A DNA stretch of 64,000 nucleotides from the NCBI RefSeq assembly GCF_030160015.1, contig NZ_BSNN01000002.1, positions 310,001-374,000 on the forward strand, in the 5' to 3' direction. The notes below the pieces were generated by a model. It worked only from the letters and a program-made list of their open reading frames with translations. It made no database searches and was not told the DNA's origin. Shown here one piece after another: positions 40,062 to 48,471 of this stretch; the first letter of the stretch is position 1, and each line of letters opens with the position of its first letter. This DNA comes from Amylibacter marinus (GTDB lineage Bacteria > Pseudomonadota > Alphaproteobacteria > Rhodobacterales > Rhodobacteraceae). The position numbers and the translations under genes are program-made.

Positions 40062-41416
40062 TGTTTGAACTTATTGATAGTATCCCACTTGTTGGCGGCA
40101 CACTTGCCTTGATTTTACCTTTTGTTATCGTGTTGTCGGTGGTGGTGTTTATCCATGAGTTTGGGCATTATATTGTCGGGCGTTGGTGTGGTATCCATGC
40201 CGAGGTTTTCTCGCTGGGCATGGGGCCTGTATTGTTTTCGCGCACCGATCAGCGCGGCACACGCTGGCAATTGGCGGCGATACCCATTGGCGGCTATGTT
40301 AAATTTCTAGGCGATGCCAATGAGGCCAGCACCCATTCTGATCAATCTGGCGATAATCTGTCGGATGAGGAACGTGCGCGGCATTTTTTTAGTGCAGCGC
40401 TGTACAAGCGTGCGCTGACGGTGCTGGCAGGGCCTGTGGCCAATTTCCTGTTGTCTATTTATGTTTTTGCCGGTTTGTTGCTATATACTGGTGAGCCGAA
40501 CCCCGATGCGGTGGTGGGGGAAATTAGTCCTGCGGTCAGCGGGCAGTATGATTTGCAATCTGGCGATCAGATTTCGCGCATTGATGGGGTAGAGATTTCT
40601 GCATTTGAGGATTTGAATGCGTTTTTGGGGATTAAAGAGCCCGCAGATACACTCCGCTATACCATCACGCGTGGCACCGATCAGCTGGTGGTTGATGGCC
40701 CGTTTCCCTTTATGGCTATTGTGGGCAATGTCTCGCCTGTATCCCCCGCAAGCAAAGCGGGCCTGAAGGCCGATGATCTGATCCTGAGCTACGGTGGGGT
40801 GGCGGTTAAATCCTTTGGTCAATTCCGAGATATGGTTTTTGGATCAGAGCCAACGGATAAGGAAATCACCGTGCTGCGCGGTGGCGAAAAGGTGCAACTA
40901 ACCATTCAACCGCATGCCCGTGAAATACCTGATGGTAATGGTGGTTTCCAAACGCAGGTTTCCATCGGGGTGACCGCTGGTGCGCCATTTGACCGCGAAT
41001 ACAACATGCCATCACCGATCGCGGCATTGGGGTTGGGGATAAAGCGTACATGGTTTGTGATTACGCAATCTGTGAACAACCTTGCCCTGATTATCCGCGG
41101 CGAGGTCAGCCCCAAGAACCTGCAAGGGCCGGTGGGTATTGCCCATGTGTCCGGTGATATCGCCAAGTCTGGCTGGGTGGATTTGATCACGCTGATCGCC
41201 TTTATTTCCACAGCGATTGGGTTTTTAAACCTGCTACCGATCCCTGTTTTGGATGGGGGGCATTTGATGATGTATGCCTATGAGTTTTTGGCAGGCAAGC
41301 CCCCCAGCGATAAATTCATTCGTGTGGGGACAACGCTGGCGCTCTCGTTGTTGTTGACGTTGATGTTGTTTGTCACCTTTAATGATCTGATCCGCTTGGC
41401 GTTGTATTGGGCGTAA
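40061..41416 (+). CDS. rseP: Site-2 metalloprotease RseP
   Basis: A 451-residue intramembrane zinc protease. The HEFGH motif (His32-His36) lies in TM1, two PDZ domains occupy ~120-310, and LLPIPVLDGGHL with the third zinc ligand Asp is in a C-terminal TM. It cuts membrane anti-sigma factors and leftover signal peptides. Position before bamA is conserved in proteobacteria. Confidence 0.95.
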   Translation: MFELIDSIPLVGGTLALILPFVIVLSVVVFIHEFGHYIVGRWCGIHAEVFSLGMGPVLFSRTDQRGTRWQLAAIPIGGYVKFLGDANEASTHSDQSGDNLSDEERARHFFSAALYKRALTVLAGPVANFLLSIYVFAGLLLYTGEPNPDAVVGEISPAVSGQYDLQSGDQISRIDGVEISAFEDLNAFLGIKEPADTLRYTITRGTDQLVVDGPFPFMAIVGNVSPVSPASKAGLKADDLILSYGGVAVKSFGQFRDMVFGSEPTDKEITVLRGGEKVQLTIQPHAREIPDGNGGFQTQVSIGVTAGAPFDREYNMPSPIAALGLGIKRTWFVITQSVNNLALIIRGEVSPKNLQGPVGIAHVSGDIAKSGWVDLITLIAFISTAIGFLNLLPIPVLDGGHLMMYAYEFLAGKPPSDKFIRVGTTLALSLLLTLMLFVTFNDLIRLALYWA

Positions 41417-41501
41417 ATCTGGGCTGGGTGTGATAATCCAGCACATTCAGGCGTGAAACGGCCAGTTGGGCATAATCAGGCTTTAAATTTCAAAACCCAT
41501 C

Positions 41502-41530
41502 CCCTAGAAAGAACAAGAACATTTCTAGGG
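41502..41530 (+). promoter_or_regulatory. Stem-loop that covers the bamA ribosome-binding site
   Basis: CCCTAGAAA (41502-41510) pairs perfectly over 9 bp with TTTCTAGGG (41522-41530) around an 11-base loop. The 3' arm contains TAGGG, the only Shine-Dalgarno-like sequence for ATG 41537. Translation of bamA would need this stem to open, so this is a candidate translational switch or RNA thermometer. Confidence 0.6.
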
Positions 41531-41536
41531 ATGATT

Positions 41537-43909
41537 ATGGCCTATTTTTACGCTGAAAATTTGAAACGTGCTTTGGCACCTCTGCGCACTGCAACCCTGA
41601 CCAGCTCGACTGCTGTTGCCTTGGTTTTAGGGGGCATCGTTGTATCGGGCGCCGGTACACCGGTGGCGGCACAATCTACGACCCCCAGCTCGATCACTGT
41701 GGTTGGTAATCAGCGTATTGCCTCTAGCACGATCCTGACCTTGGCCAATTTGCAAACCGGTACGCGCTATAGTGCGGGTCAATTGAATGCGGCCGTTCAG
41801 CGGCTGAATGCCTCTGGGTTTTTTAAATCAGTTGATTTTACGGTAAATGGTGGGCGGATCACCATTGATGTGGTGGAAAATCCCACCATCAGCCGCATTG
41901 CCTTTGAGGGTAATAAAAAGCTGAAGGATGATGCCTTGTCGGCCTTGGTGTCTTCGCAATCGCGTCAGACCTATTCTGCGACCCGCGCAGAGCAAGACGC
42001 CAATGAAATTGCCACTGCGTATTCCGTATCGGGGCGTGTATTGGCCACCGTAACGCCAAAAATTATCGAACGTTCGGACAACCGCGTTGATTTGGTGTTT
42101 CAGGTGGTCGAGGGGCGTGTGACCGAGATTGAAAACATCACCTTCACTGGCAATCGAAAGTTTTCCGAGCGCCGGTTGCGCGCAGCAATTGCCACAAAAC
42201 AGGCTGGTTTGGCCAGCGGGTTTTCGGGCAAGGATACCTTTATCGAAGATCGCCTAGAGCTGGACAAGCAAAATCTGCGCAGCTTTTATCAGAACCGTGG
42301 TTATATCGACTTTACGGTGAATTCTGTATCGGCGGATTTAACGCGCGAGCGTGATGGCTTTTTGTTGGCTTTTGATGTGACCGAGGGTCAGCAGTATTAT
42401 TTTGGCGATATTGAATTGGTCAGCAACGAAACAGGTGTGGATGTGCGCGCCTTTGAAAAAGAGCTGCGCGTGATCAAGAGCGGGCGCCCCTATGATCCGC
42501 GTAAATTGGAAAACCTGTTACAGGAATTGGACGCACAGTTGGCTGATGCGCGCTTCCCCTTTGTGACGGCGCGCCCAAATATCACCCGCAATGAAGAAAG
42601 CCGCACATTGGATGTGGTGATTGATTTGGCCCGTGGACAGCGCGTGTTTGTTGAGCGGATTGATATCGAGGGCAATTCCACCACTTTGGATCGTGTGGTG
42701 CGCAGCAAGTTTGAATTGGCCGAGGGTGATGCATTTAACCAACGTGAGATTCAAAAAGCCACTGACCGCATTCGGGCCACGGGGTATTTTGGCAGTGTTG
42801 ATGTGCAGGCCCGCGAGGGGTCTTCGCCGCAATCGGCCATTATTGATGTGGATGTAGAAGAGCAGCCCACCGGCGATATTGGCATTGGCGGCAGCTATAG
42901 CTCTTCTGATGGGGTGGTTGTGAACCTGAGCGTTGAAGAGCGCAATTTCTTGGGCCGTGGTCAGACATTGCGCCTTGGTGGGACGAACAGCTCTGACAGC
43001 AAGAGCCTAGATTTCGGGTTCCACGATCCCAGTTTCTTGGATCGTAATGTGTCTGCGGGTATCGATATTACCTACAATGAGGCAACGCCGTCATATATTC
43101 CGATCGAGACCGAGCGCTTGATCATTCGCCCCTCTTTTGGTTTTCCGGTTGGGAAATACTCAGATCTTAATGTGGCCTATAAGTTTGAGCGCGAGAGCAT
43201 TGCCATTCAGCAGGATGATGATGGTGTAGAATTGGCCGCATCCCCCACCATCCAAGATGATGTGGGCGAGTTGGACAAGAGCTCGATTATTTTGCGCTAT
43301 AACTATGATCGCCGTAATTCTATTGTGGCCCCGACCGGCGGGTATCAAATTTCGGCGACACAAGAGTTCGCCGGGCTTGGGGGGGATGCAGAATTTTCCA
43401 AGACCTCTGTGCGGTTCAAAACTTTCTCGAGCTTGTTAAACGAACAGGTGGTTTTATCCGCCGAGTTAGAGGGCGGGTATTTGCATAACTTCGGTTCTGG
43501 TAGCCGAGTCACAGATCGCTTCTTCTTAGGGGGGGGCAGCCTTCGTGGATTTGATGATTACGGTATTGGCCCACGTGAAGACGGGGCAACCGGAACCGGC
43601 GACCCGCTGGGGGGCAATGCCTTTGCCGTGGCGCGTCTAGAGGCCAGCTTCCCTGTAGGGTTGCCTGAAGAATACGGTATTTTTGGTGGCGTTTTTCTGG
43701 ATGCCGGATCGGTATGGGAGCTGGACAACACCTCGCCATCCTCGTCAGTGGTAAGTCTTGATAAAGATCTGCGGGTTGCGGCGGGTGTTTCTATTTTTTG
43801 GGAAACGCCCATTGGCCCCTTGCGGTTTGATTTCTCACGCCCGTTGAAACACCAAGAGGGTGTGGATGTGACCGAGGACTTTAGGTTTTCGATCCAAACG
43901 CGGTTCTAG
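41537..43909 (+). CDS. bamA: Outer membrane protein assembly factor BamA
   Basis: A 790-residue Omp85 protein: signal peptide (ending near VAAQS), five POTRA domains (~50-440) and a 16-strand barrel with the lid-lock motif in FLGGGSLRGFDDYGIGPR and a C-terminal Phe (IQTRF). It inserts beta-barrel proteins in the outer membrane. ATG 41537 is placed 6 bases after AGGG; upstream in-frame starts (41531, 41453) overlap the hairpin or lack support. skp follows after 2 bases. Confidence 0.96.
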   Translation: MAYFYAENLKRALAPLRTATLTSSTAVALVLGGIVVSGAGTPVAAQSTTPSSITVVGNQRIASSTILTLANLQTGTRYSAGQLNAAVQRLNASGFFKSVDFTVNGGRITIDVVENPTISRIAFEGNKKLKDDALSALVSSQSRQTYSATRAEQDANEIATAYSVSGRVLATVTPKIIERSDNRVDLVFQVVEGRVTEIENITFTGNRKFSERRLRAAIATKQAGLASGFSGKDTFIEDRLELDKQNLRSFYQNRGYIDFTVNSVSADLTRERDGFLLAFDVTEGQQYYFGDIELVSNETGVDVRAFEKELRVIKSGRPYDPRKLENLLQELDAQLADARFPFVTARPNITRNEESRTLDVVIDLARGQRVFVERIDIEGNSTTLDRVVRSKFELAEGDAFNQREIQKATDRIRATGYFGSVDVQAREGSSPQSAIIDVDVEEQPTGDIGIGGSYSSSDGVVVNLSVEERNFLGRGQTLRLGGTNSSDSKSLDFGFHDPSFLDRNVSAGIDITYNEATPSYIPIETERLIIRPSFGFPVGKYSDLNVAYKFERESIAIQQDDDGVELAASPTIQDDVGELDKSSIILRYNYDRRNSIVAPTGGYQISATQEFAGLGGDAEFSKTSVRFKTFSSLLNEQVVLSAELEGGYLHNFGSGSRVTDRFFLGGGSLRGFDDYGIGPREDGATGTGDPLGGNAFAVARLEASFPVGLPEEYGIFGGVFLDAGSVWELDNTSPSSSVVSLDKDLRVAAGVSIFWETPIGPLRFDFSRPLKHQEGVDVTEDFRFSIQTRF

Positions 43910-43911
43910 GC

Positions 43912-44448
43912 GTGCGCGCAGGGGTCGTCAGAGCATTTTGCATTGCGGTGCTGTGTTGGGGGATTTCGGCCCCTGCACAGCAATTTCCAGTGCATGGCGC
44001 CACCTCTAAGATCGCTGTACTGGATCGTAATGAATTGTTTAACCTGTCAGAATTCGGCAAGCATCACATTGCTATACTAGAGAGAAAGAGCAAGGAGCTA
44101 AACGCAGAGAGCGCCGCATTGGATGCGGCGTTAGAGCAAGAAGAGGCGGTGCTAACGCAATTGCGCGCGAGCCTTGCCCCAGAGGAGTTTCAGGCGCGCG
44201 CCACCGAATTTGATACCAAGGTCAAGCAAACCCGCGCAGAGCAGATTCAGAAGTCTCGCGCCCTTACGGATGAATTTAGCGCCGCGCGCAACGAATTTAG
44301 CGTTACAATGAATCAATTGTTGGAAGAGCTGATCAACCAAAATGGTATTGATGTGCTCTTGTCAAAAGACAGTGTAATTGCCTATAGCAACAGTCGCGAT
44401 ATCACCGATCTGGCGATTGAAATGATGAATGCGCGCCTAACCAAATAG
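43912..44448 (+). CDS. skp: Periplasmic chaperone Skp/OmpH
   Basis: A 178-residue protein with signal peptide (cut near APAQQ), then [18 protein letters not shown] and a long charged coiled-coil (~50-140), the tentacle of Skp. It holds unfolded outer-membrane proteins for BamA. The start is GTG 43912, two bases after the bamA stop. The sequence is diverged from E. coli Skp, so the assignment rests on layout and position. Confidence 0.82.
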   Translation: MRAGVVRAFCIAVLCWGISAPAQQFPVHGATSKIAVLDRNELFNLSEFGKHHIAILERKSKELNAESAALDAALEQEEAVLTQLRASLAPEEFQARATEFDTKVKQTRAEQIQKSRALTDEFSAARNEFSVTMNQLLEELINQNGIDVLLSKDSVIAYSNSRDITDLAIEMMNARLTK

Positions 44449-44495
44449 TTGGCGCAAACAGGCCGCAGAGACGGCCATTAATAGAGGGGCAAACC

Positions 44496-44966
44496 ATGCC
44501 AGAAGAAAACCAAGAATTGCAGAGCGCGGATATCCAAGATATCAAACGGATGATCCCCCACAGATACCCATTTCTGCTAATTGACGCCGTGCGCGATATC
44601 AAGCTGAATGAAAGTGCGGTTGGTATCAAAAACGTAACCTTTAACGAACCGCATTTTCAGGGGCATTTCCCAGAACGCCCTGTAATGCCTGGTGTGACCA
44701 TCGTAGAGGCCATGGCGCAGACCGCCGCGGTGCTGGTGGTAAAGACGCTGGATATGATCGACAACAACATGTTGGTCTATTTCCTAACCATCGATAACTG
44801 TAAATTCCGCCATGTGGTATCGCCCCCCGATCAGCTAGAGCTACATGTAAAGGTTCTGCGTGGGCGGGGTAAGCTGTGGAAATTCTACGGCGAGGGCCGC
44901 GTGGGCGACACGGTGGTGGCCGAGGCCGAATTCACCGCGATGATGGTACCCCCAGAAGAGGCCTAA
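44496..44966 (+). CDS. fabZ: 3-hydroxyacyl-ACP dehydratase FabZ
   Basis: A 156-residue hot-dog fold enzyme. The catalytic His is in [18 protein letters not shown] and Glu in [24 protein letters not shown] opens the domain. It dehydrates 3-hydroxyacyl-ACP and competes with LpxA for 3-hydroxymyristoyl-ACP, hence its usual place beside lpxA. lpxD, often next to it, is not in this window. Confidence 0.96.
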   Translation: MPEENQELQSADIQDIKRMIPHRYPFLLIDAVRDIKLNESAVGIKNVTFNEPHFQGHFPERPVMPGVTIVEAMAQTAAVLVVKTLDMIDNNMLVYFLTIDNCKFRHVVSPPDQLELHVKVLRGRGKLWKFYGEGRVGDTVVAEAEFTAMMVPPEEA

Positions 44967-44968
44967 TC

Positions 44969-45775
44969 ATGTCGATTGATCCAAGTGCGAATATCCATCC
45001 CTCATCCGTGATTGAGGACGGGGCCGTAATTGGCGCCAATGTCACCATTGGCCCATTGTGCGTTGTTGGCGCCGAGGTGACCTTGGGGGCGGGGGTTACC
45101 CTAAAATCTCATGTGGCTGTAGATGGCTGGACCGAGATCGGGGCCGATACGGTTATATTTCCCTTTGCCTCTATTGGTCACATCCCACAGGATTTGAAAT
45201 TTGGCGGCGAGCGCACAAAGTTGGAAATCGGCGAACGCAACCGCATCCGCGAACATGTTACCATGAATCCTGGCACCGTGGGCGGAGGGGGTCTGACCAA
45301 GGTGGGCAACGATGGCCTATATATGATGGGTGTTCACGTGGGCCACGATTGTATTGTAGGCAATGGTGTGATCTTGGCCAATAATGCATCCCTTGGGGGG
45401 CATTGTATCATTGGCGATAACGTGGTGATCGGCGCATTAGCTGGTGTCCATCAGTTCTGCCGCGTGGGGCGCGGGGCCATGATTGGTGGTCTTGCCGCTG
45501 TGGTGGCCGATGTTATCCCGATGGGCATGGTACAGGGGGATCGTGCTAATTTGGATGGGCTTAATCTGGTGGGGTTAAAACGCGCAGGCGTGGACAAGGC
45601 CCAAATACATGGGCTGCGTGCTGCTTTTAAATCTATTTTTACCCAAGGGGCCAAGATTTCCGACGCAGTTGCTGAGGCCAAGCTTACCCATGCGGGGAAT
45701 CCTTTGGTGCAAGAGGTGATCAGCTTTATCGAGGATGAGACGCTGCGTTCACTTACGACCCCACGTCAGAATTAA
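44969..45775 (+). CDS. lpxA: UDP-N-acetylglucosamine acyltransferase
   Basis: A 268-residue left-handed beta-helix enzyme, first step of lipid A synthesis. Hexapeptide repeats run from ~10 to 190 (AVIGANVTIGP, VTLGAGVTL, TEIGADTVI). The catalytic His lies in MGVHVGHDCIVGNG. The C-terminal helical domain has LVGLKRAGVDKAQIHGLRAAF. ATG 44969 is 2 bases after the fabZ stop. Confidence 0.96.
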   Translation: MSIDPSANIHPSSVIEDGAVIGANVTIGPLCVVGAEVTLGAGVTLKSHVAVDGWTEIGADTVIFPFASIGHIPQDLKFGGERTKLEIGERNRIREHVTMNPGTVGGGGLTKVGNDGLYMMGVHVGHDCIVGNGVILANNASLGGHCIIGDNVVIGALAGVHQFCRVGRGAMIGGLAAVVADVIPMGMVQGDRANLDGLNLVGLKRAGVDKAQIHGLRAAFKSIFTQGAKISDAVAEAKLTHAGNPLVQEVISFIEDETLRSLTTPRQN

Positions 45776-45777
45776 GG

Positions 45778-46602
45778 ATGGAGGGGCCGATCGCAGTGGT
45801 GGCCGGTGCGGGGGATTTACCCCGCCAACTGGCCGAATGGGCCCGCGATCAGGGGCGCGCCTATGTTGTGGTGCAATTTCAGGGCATCGAGCTAAGCTGG
45901 GCGGGGGATCATCCCGTGATCAACGCCCAATTCGAGCGCCCAAATGCGCTGTTCAAGGCCCTGCGGGCGCATGAAATACCAAATGTGGTTTTTGCCGGCG
46001 GCATGCGCCGCCCGAAATTAAATCCGCTGAAATTTGATCGCGTCTTTCTGAAAATCGCCACAACATTGTTGCCCGCGCTAAAATCCGGCGATGCCAATAC
46101 ATTGTCTATGATTGCCAAGATATTTGAAGATAACGGTTTTTCTATTGTTGGTGCGCATGATCTGATGCAGGGGCTGGTCAGCGGCGCGGGCGTGTTAACC
46201 GCGCGCCACCCCGATGAGACCGAATTGGCCGATATTGCCCGCGGCTTTGATATCTTGCGCGCCATGTCCATGGCTGATGTTGGGCAATCTACGGTGGTGG
46301 CAGGTGGCATTTGTCTGGGGGTTGAGAGCATTCAAGGCTCTGATGCCTTGCTGAAATTTGTTGCGCAAACGGGGCAGGGTTTCAAGATCGATGCGGCGGG
46401 TGTGTATGTTAAGGGCCCGAAACAGGGCCAAGATCACCGTATGGATTTGCCCGCCATTGGTATCAGCACGCTCTCTGCGGTGCAGGCGGCTGGCTTGGGC
46501 GGTATTGCCCTATCAGCGGGGGGGGTGATGATTATTGATCAGGCGGAATGCATCGCATTGGCTGATCAGCTGGGGTTGTTTATTGTCGTGGTCGAGGCCT
46601 AG
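45778..46602 (+). CDS. lpxI: UDP-2,3-diacylglucosamine pyrophosphatase LpxI
   Basis: A 274-residue LpxI (formerly DUF1009) protein, the alphaproteobacterial replacement of LpxH, hydrolysing UDP-2,3-diacylglucosamine to lipid X. VVAGAGDLPRQLAEW at the N-terminus, FAGGMRRPKLNPLKFDRVFLKI in the middle, and DLPAIGISTL near the end are typical. AAGG lies before ATG 45778, 2 bases after lpxA. Confidence 0.94.
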   Translation: MEGPIAVVAGAGDLPRQLAEWARDQGRAYVVVQFQGIELSWAGDHPVINAQFERPNALFKALRAHEIPNVVFAGGMRRPKLNPLKFDRVFLKIATTLLPALKSGDANTLSMIAKIFEDNGFSIVGAHDLMQGLVSGAGVLTARHPDETELADIARGFDILRAMSMADVGQSTVVAGGICLGVESIQGSDALLKFVAQTGQGFKIDAAGVYVKGPKQGQDHRMDLPAIGISTLSAVQAAGLGGIALSAGGVMIIDQAECIALADQLGLFIVVVEA

Positions 46603-46603
46603 C

Positions 46604-47779
46604 ATGACGCTATCATTTTTCTGTATCGCGGGGGAATTGTCGGGGGATCGCCTTGGGGCGGCCTTGATCGAGGGCTTGCGATTGGAAACCAAGGGGCGGG
46701 TGGAATTTAGCGGCATAGGCGGGCCGATGATGGCGGCGGCGGGCATGGACAGCCTGTTTGATATGAACGAGCTATCGGTGATGGGGTTGGTCGAAGTTCT
46801 GCCCCGTGTGCCGCGGCTGTTGTATCGTGTGCGCCAGACCGCGCGCGCGGTGATTGCGGCGCGCCCAGATGCGCTGATCACCATAGATAGCCCAGATTTC
46901 TGTTTGCGGGTTGCTAAATTGGTGCGCGCAGAATTGCCGGATATCAAGGTTATTCATTATGTGGCACCCTCGGTATGGGCATGGCGGCCAGAGCGCGCCG
47001 AGAAAATGGCGCGCTATGTGGATCATGTGTTGGCATTGTTGCCCTTTGAGCCGCCCTTGATGCGCGCGGCGGGGATGACCTGTGATTTTGTCGGGCATCC
47101 TGTGGTTTCTGAGGCGCCTGTGCTGCGCCGTGACCAAGCGGGTTTGATCGCAGATTTTGCGCTAGATGAGCGCAAGCCGATAGTCACATTGCTACCTGGA
47201 TCGCGGCGTGGCGAAATTGCCCGAATGGGGCCTATTTTTGATGAGGTAACGGCGGGAATACGCAAATCCCATCCTGATGCCCAATTTATTCTGCCGGTGG
47301 CGCCCAGTGTTGCGGATATGGTGGAGCGTGCAACGGCGCGGTGGGCTGTGCGTCCGCATTTGCTGGAGAACAGTGCCGATACTGCGCAGAGCGAGGCGCG
47401 CAAGCGTGCTGCATATGGGCTAAGCGATCTGGCCTTGGCCACATCGGGCACCGTGGCATTGGAACTCGCGGCACAAAATTGCCCGATGGTTGTGGCCTAT
47501 CGCGCCAATTGGGCCACCACGCGCATGGTGAAAAAGCTAGCACAGATAGACACCGCCAATTTGATCAATATTATCACCGAGACCCGTGTGGTGCCGGAAT
47601 TTCTATTTGAAAATTGTCATGCAGAGCAGATTTTGCCTGCCTGTCTAGCGGAGTTGTCGCAGGCGAGTGAGGGGTCTGATCAATCAAGAGCGCTTGCCGG
47701 TGCGATGCTGGCCTTGGGGCAGGGGGCAGAGGATGCCCATCTGTGGGCGGCGCGCTCGGTTTTAGGCGCTATTGGGTGA
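46604..47779 (+). CDS. lpxB: Lipid-A-disaccharide synthase
   Basis: A 391-residue GT19 glycosyltransferase that joins lipid X to UDP-diacylglucosamine. FCIAGELSGDRLGAALIEGL opens the protein; YVAPSVWAWRPERAEKM and FVGHPVV mark the middle; LPGSRRGEIARMGP and ATSGTVALELAAQNCPMVVAYR are in the nucleotide-binding half. ATG 46604 lies 1 base after lpxI. Confidence 0.95.
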   Translation: MTLSFFCIAGELSGDRLGAALIEGLRLETKGRVEFSGIGGPMMAAAGMDSLFDMNELSVMGLVEVLPRVPRLLYRVRQTARAVIAARPDALITIDSPDFCLRVAKLVRAELPDIKVIHYVAPSVWAWRPERAEKMARYVDHVLALLPFEPPLMRAAGMTCDFVGHPVVSEAPVLRRDQAGLIADFALDERKPIVTLLPGSRRGEIARMGPIFDEVTAGIRKSHPDAQFILPVAPSVADMVERATARWAVRPHLLENSADTAQSEARKRAAYGLSDLALATSGTVALELAAQNCPMVVAYRANWATTRMVKKLAQIDTANLINIITETRVVPEFLFENCHAEQILPACLAELSQASEGSDQSRALAGAMLALGQGAEDAHLWAARSVLGAIG

Positions 47780-47924
47780 AACCGCCCGAGTTACGGCCCC
47801 AGTATGTTTTGAGCGCCATTTGGTCATGATTTCCAAATTTTTAACGTTTATGCCGCTGTTTTGGCCGTTTATAGGTACAGTTACACTGGAAAACAGGTTA
47901 AATAAGCCCAAAGAGGAGGGCGCA

Positions 47925-48200
47925 ATGGTCTATAAAGGTGATTTGGAGATCGATCCACGCGGAATGATTTATGAGGCCTATCGCATGGAGCCGATCACAG
48001 TGGCGGATGCGCGGGTTATTTTTCTGGATTGGGCGATGGAAGCGGCAAAGGCTGACATGCGCGCAGATTTAGAGCTGTTGCTGCGCACCTATGGCCAGCA
48101 TGCGCCGGATCATCCGATGACGCAGGTGATTAAGGAAGGTTTGAGCCAATCCGCGATCAAGGGGCGGCGCGGGGGCCGATCTGGCCGGATGCGGGGCTAG
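47925..48200 (+). CDS. Conserved hypothetical protein, 91 aa
   Basis: A small, mainly helical protein: MVYKGDLEIDPRGMIYEAYRM, then VADARVIFLDWAMEAAKADMRADLELLLRTYG, and a basic Gly/Arg tail (GRRGGRSGRMRG). The ribosome site AAGAGGAGGG ends 4 bases before ATG 47925. A longer frame reaches back into lpxB but lacks support. I recognise it only as a type of short protein common in Rhodobacterales; function unknown. Confidence 0.75.
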   Translation: MVYKGDLEIDPRGMIYEAYRMEPITVADARVIFLDWAMEAAKADMRADLELLLRTYGQHAPDHPMTQVIKEGLSQSAIKGRRGGRSGRMRG

Positions 48201-48471
48201 TGGGGGTGTGCGGCGTTGGTGATTCTTTGACCGGGGCCGGCGCGGTTATCGGCGCGCGATGTATACAATGGGATGCTAGGTAAACCTAGGGTCTTGGGGG
48301 TGTGCCTAGTGATTTATCTATGTATTTCAGATTGGGCGCGATTATTTCTGGAACAAAGCGCGAATTTCCAGTGATTGTACAATGCGCTTGATCTGCGAAA
48401 AAAAGGATTGTTAGCCTTGGGTCAACGGCAGAAATTTGCCCCTAAAATCGCGCCATATGAAAGAGATCGCC
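48201..48471. promoter_or_regulatory. Intergenic region before putA with a 14-base palindrome
   Basis: CTAGGT-AA-ACCTAG (48276-48289) is a perfect palindrome, with a further TAGG/CCTAG copy nearby (48285-48290, 48304-48310). It could be an operator for a proline-responsive regulator such as PutR, which is not encoded here. I see no gene in this stretch. Confidence 0.4.
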
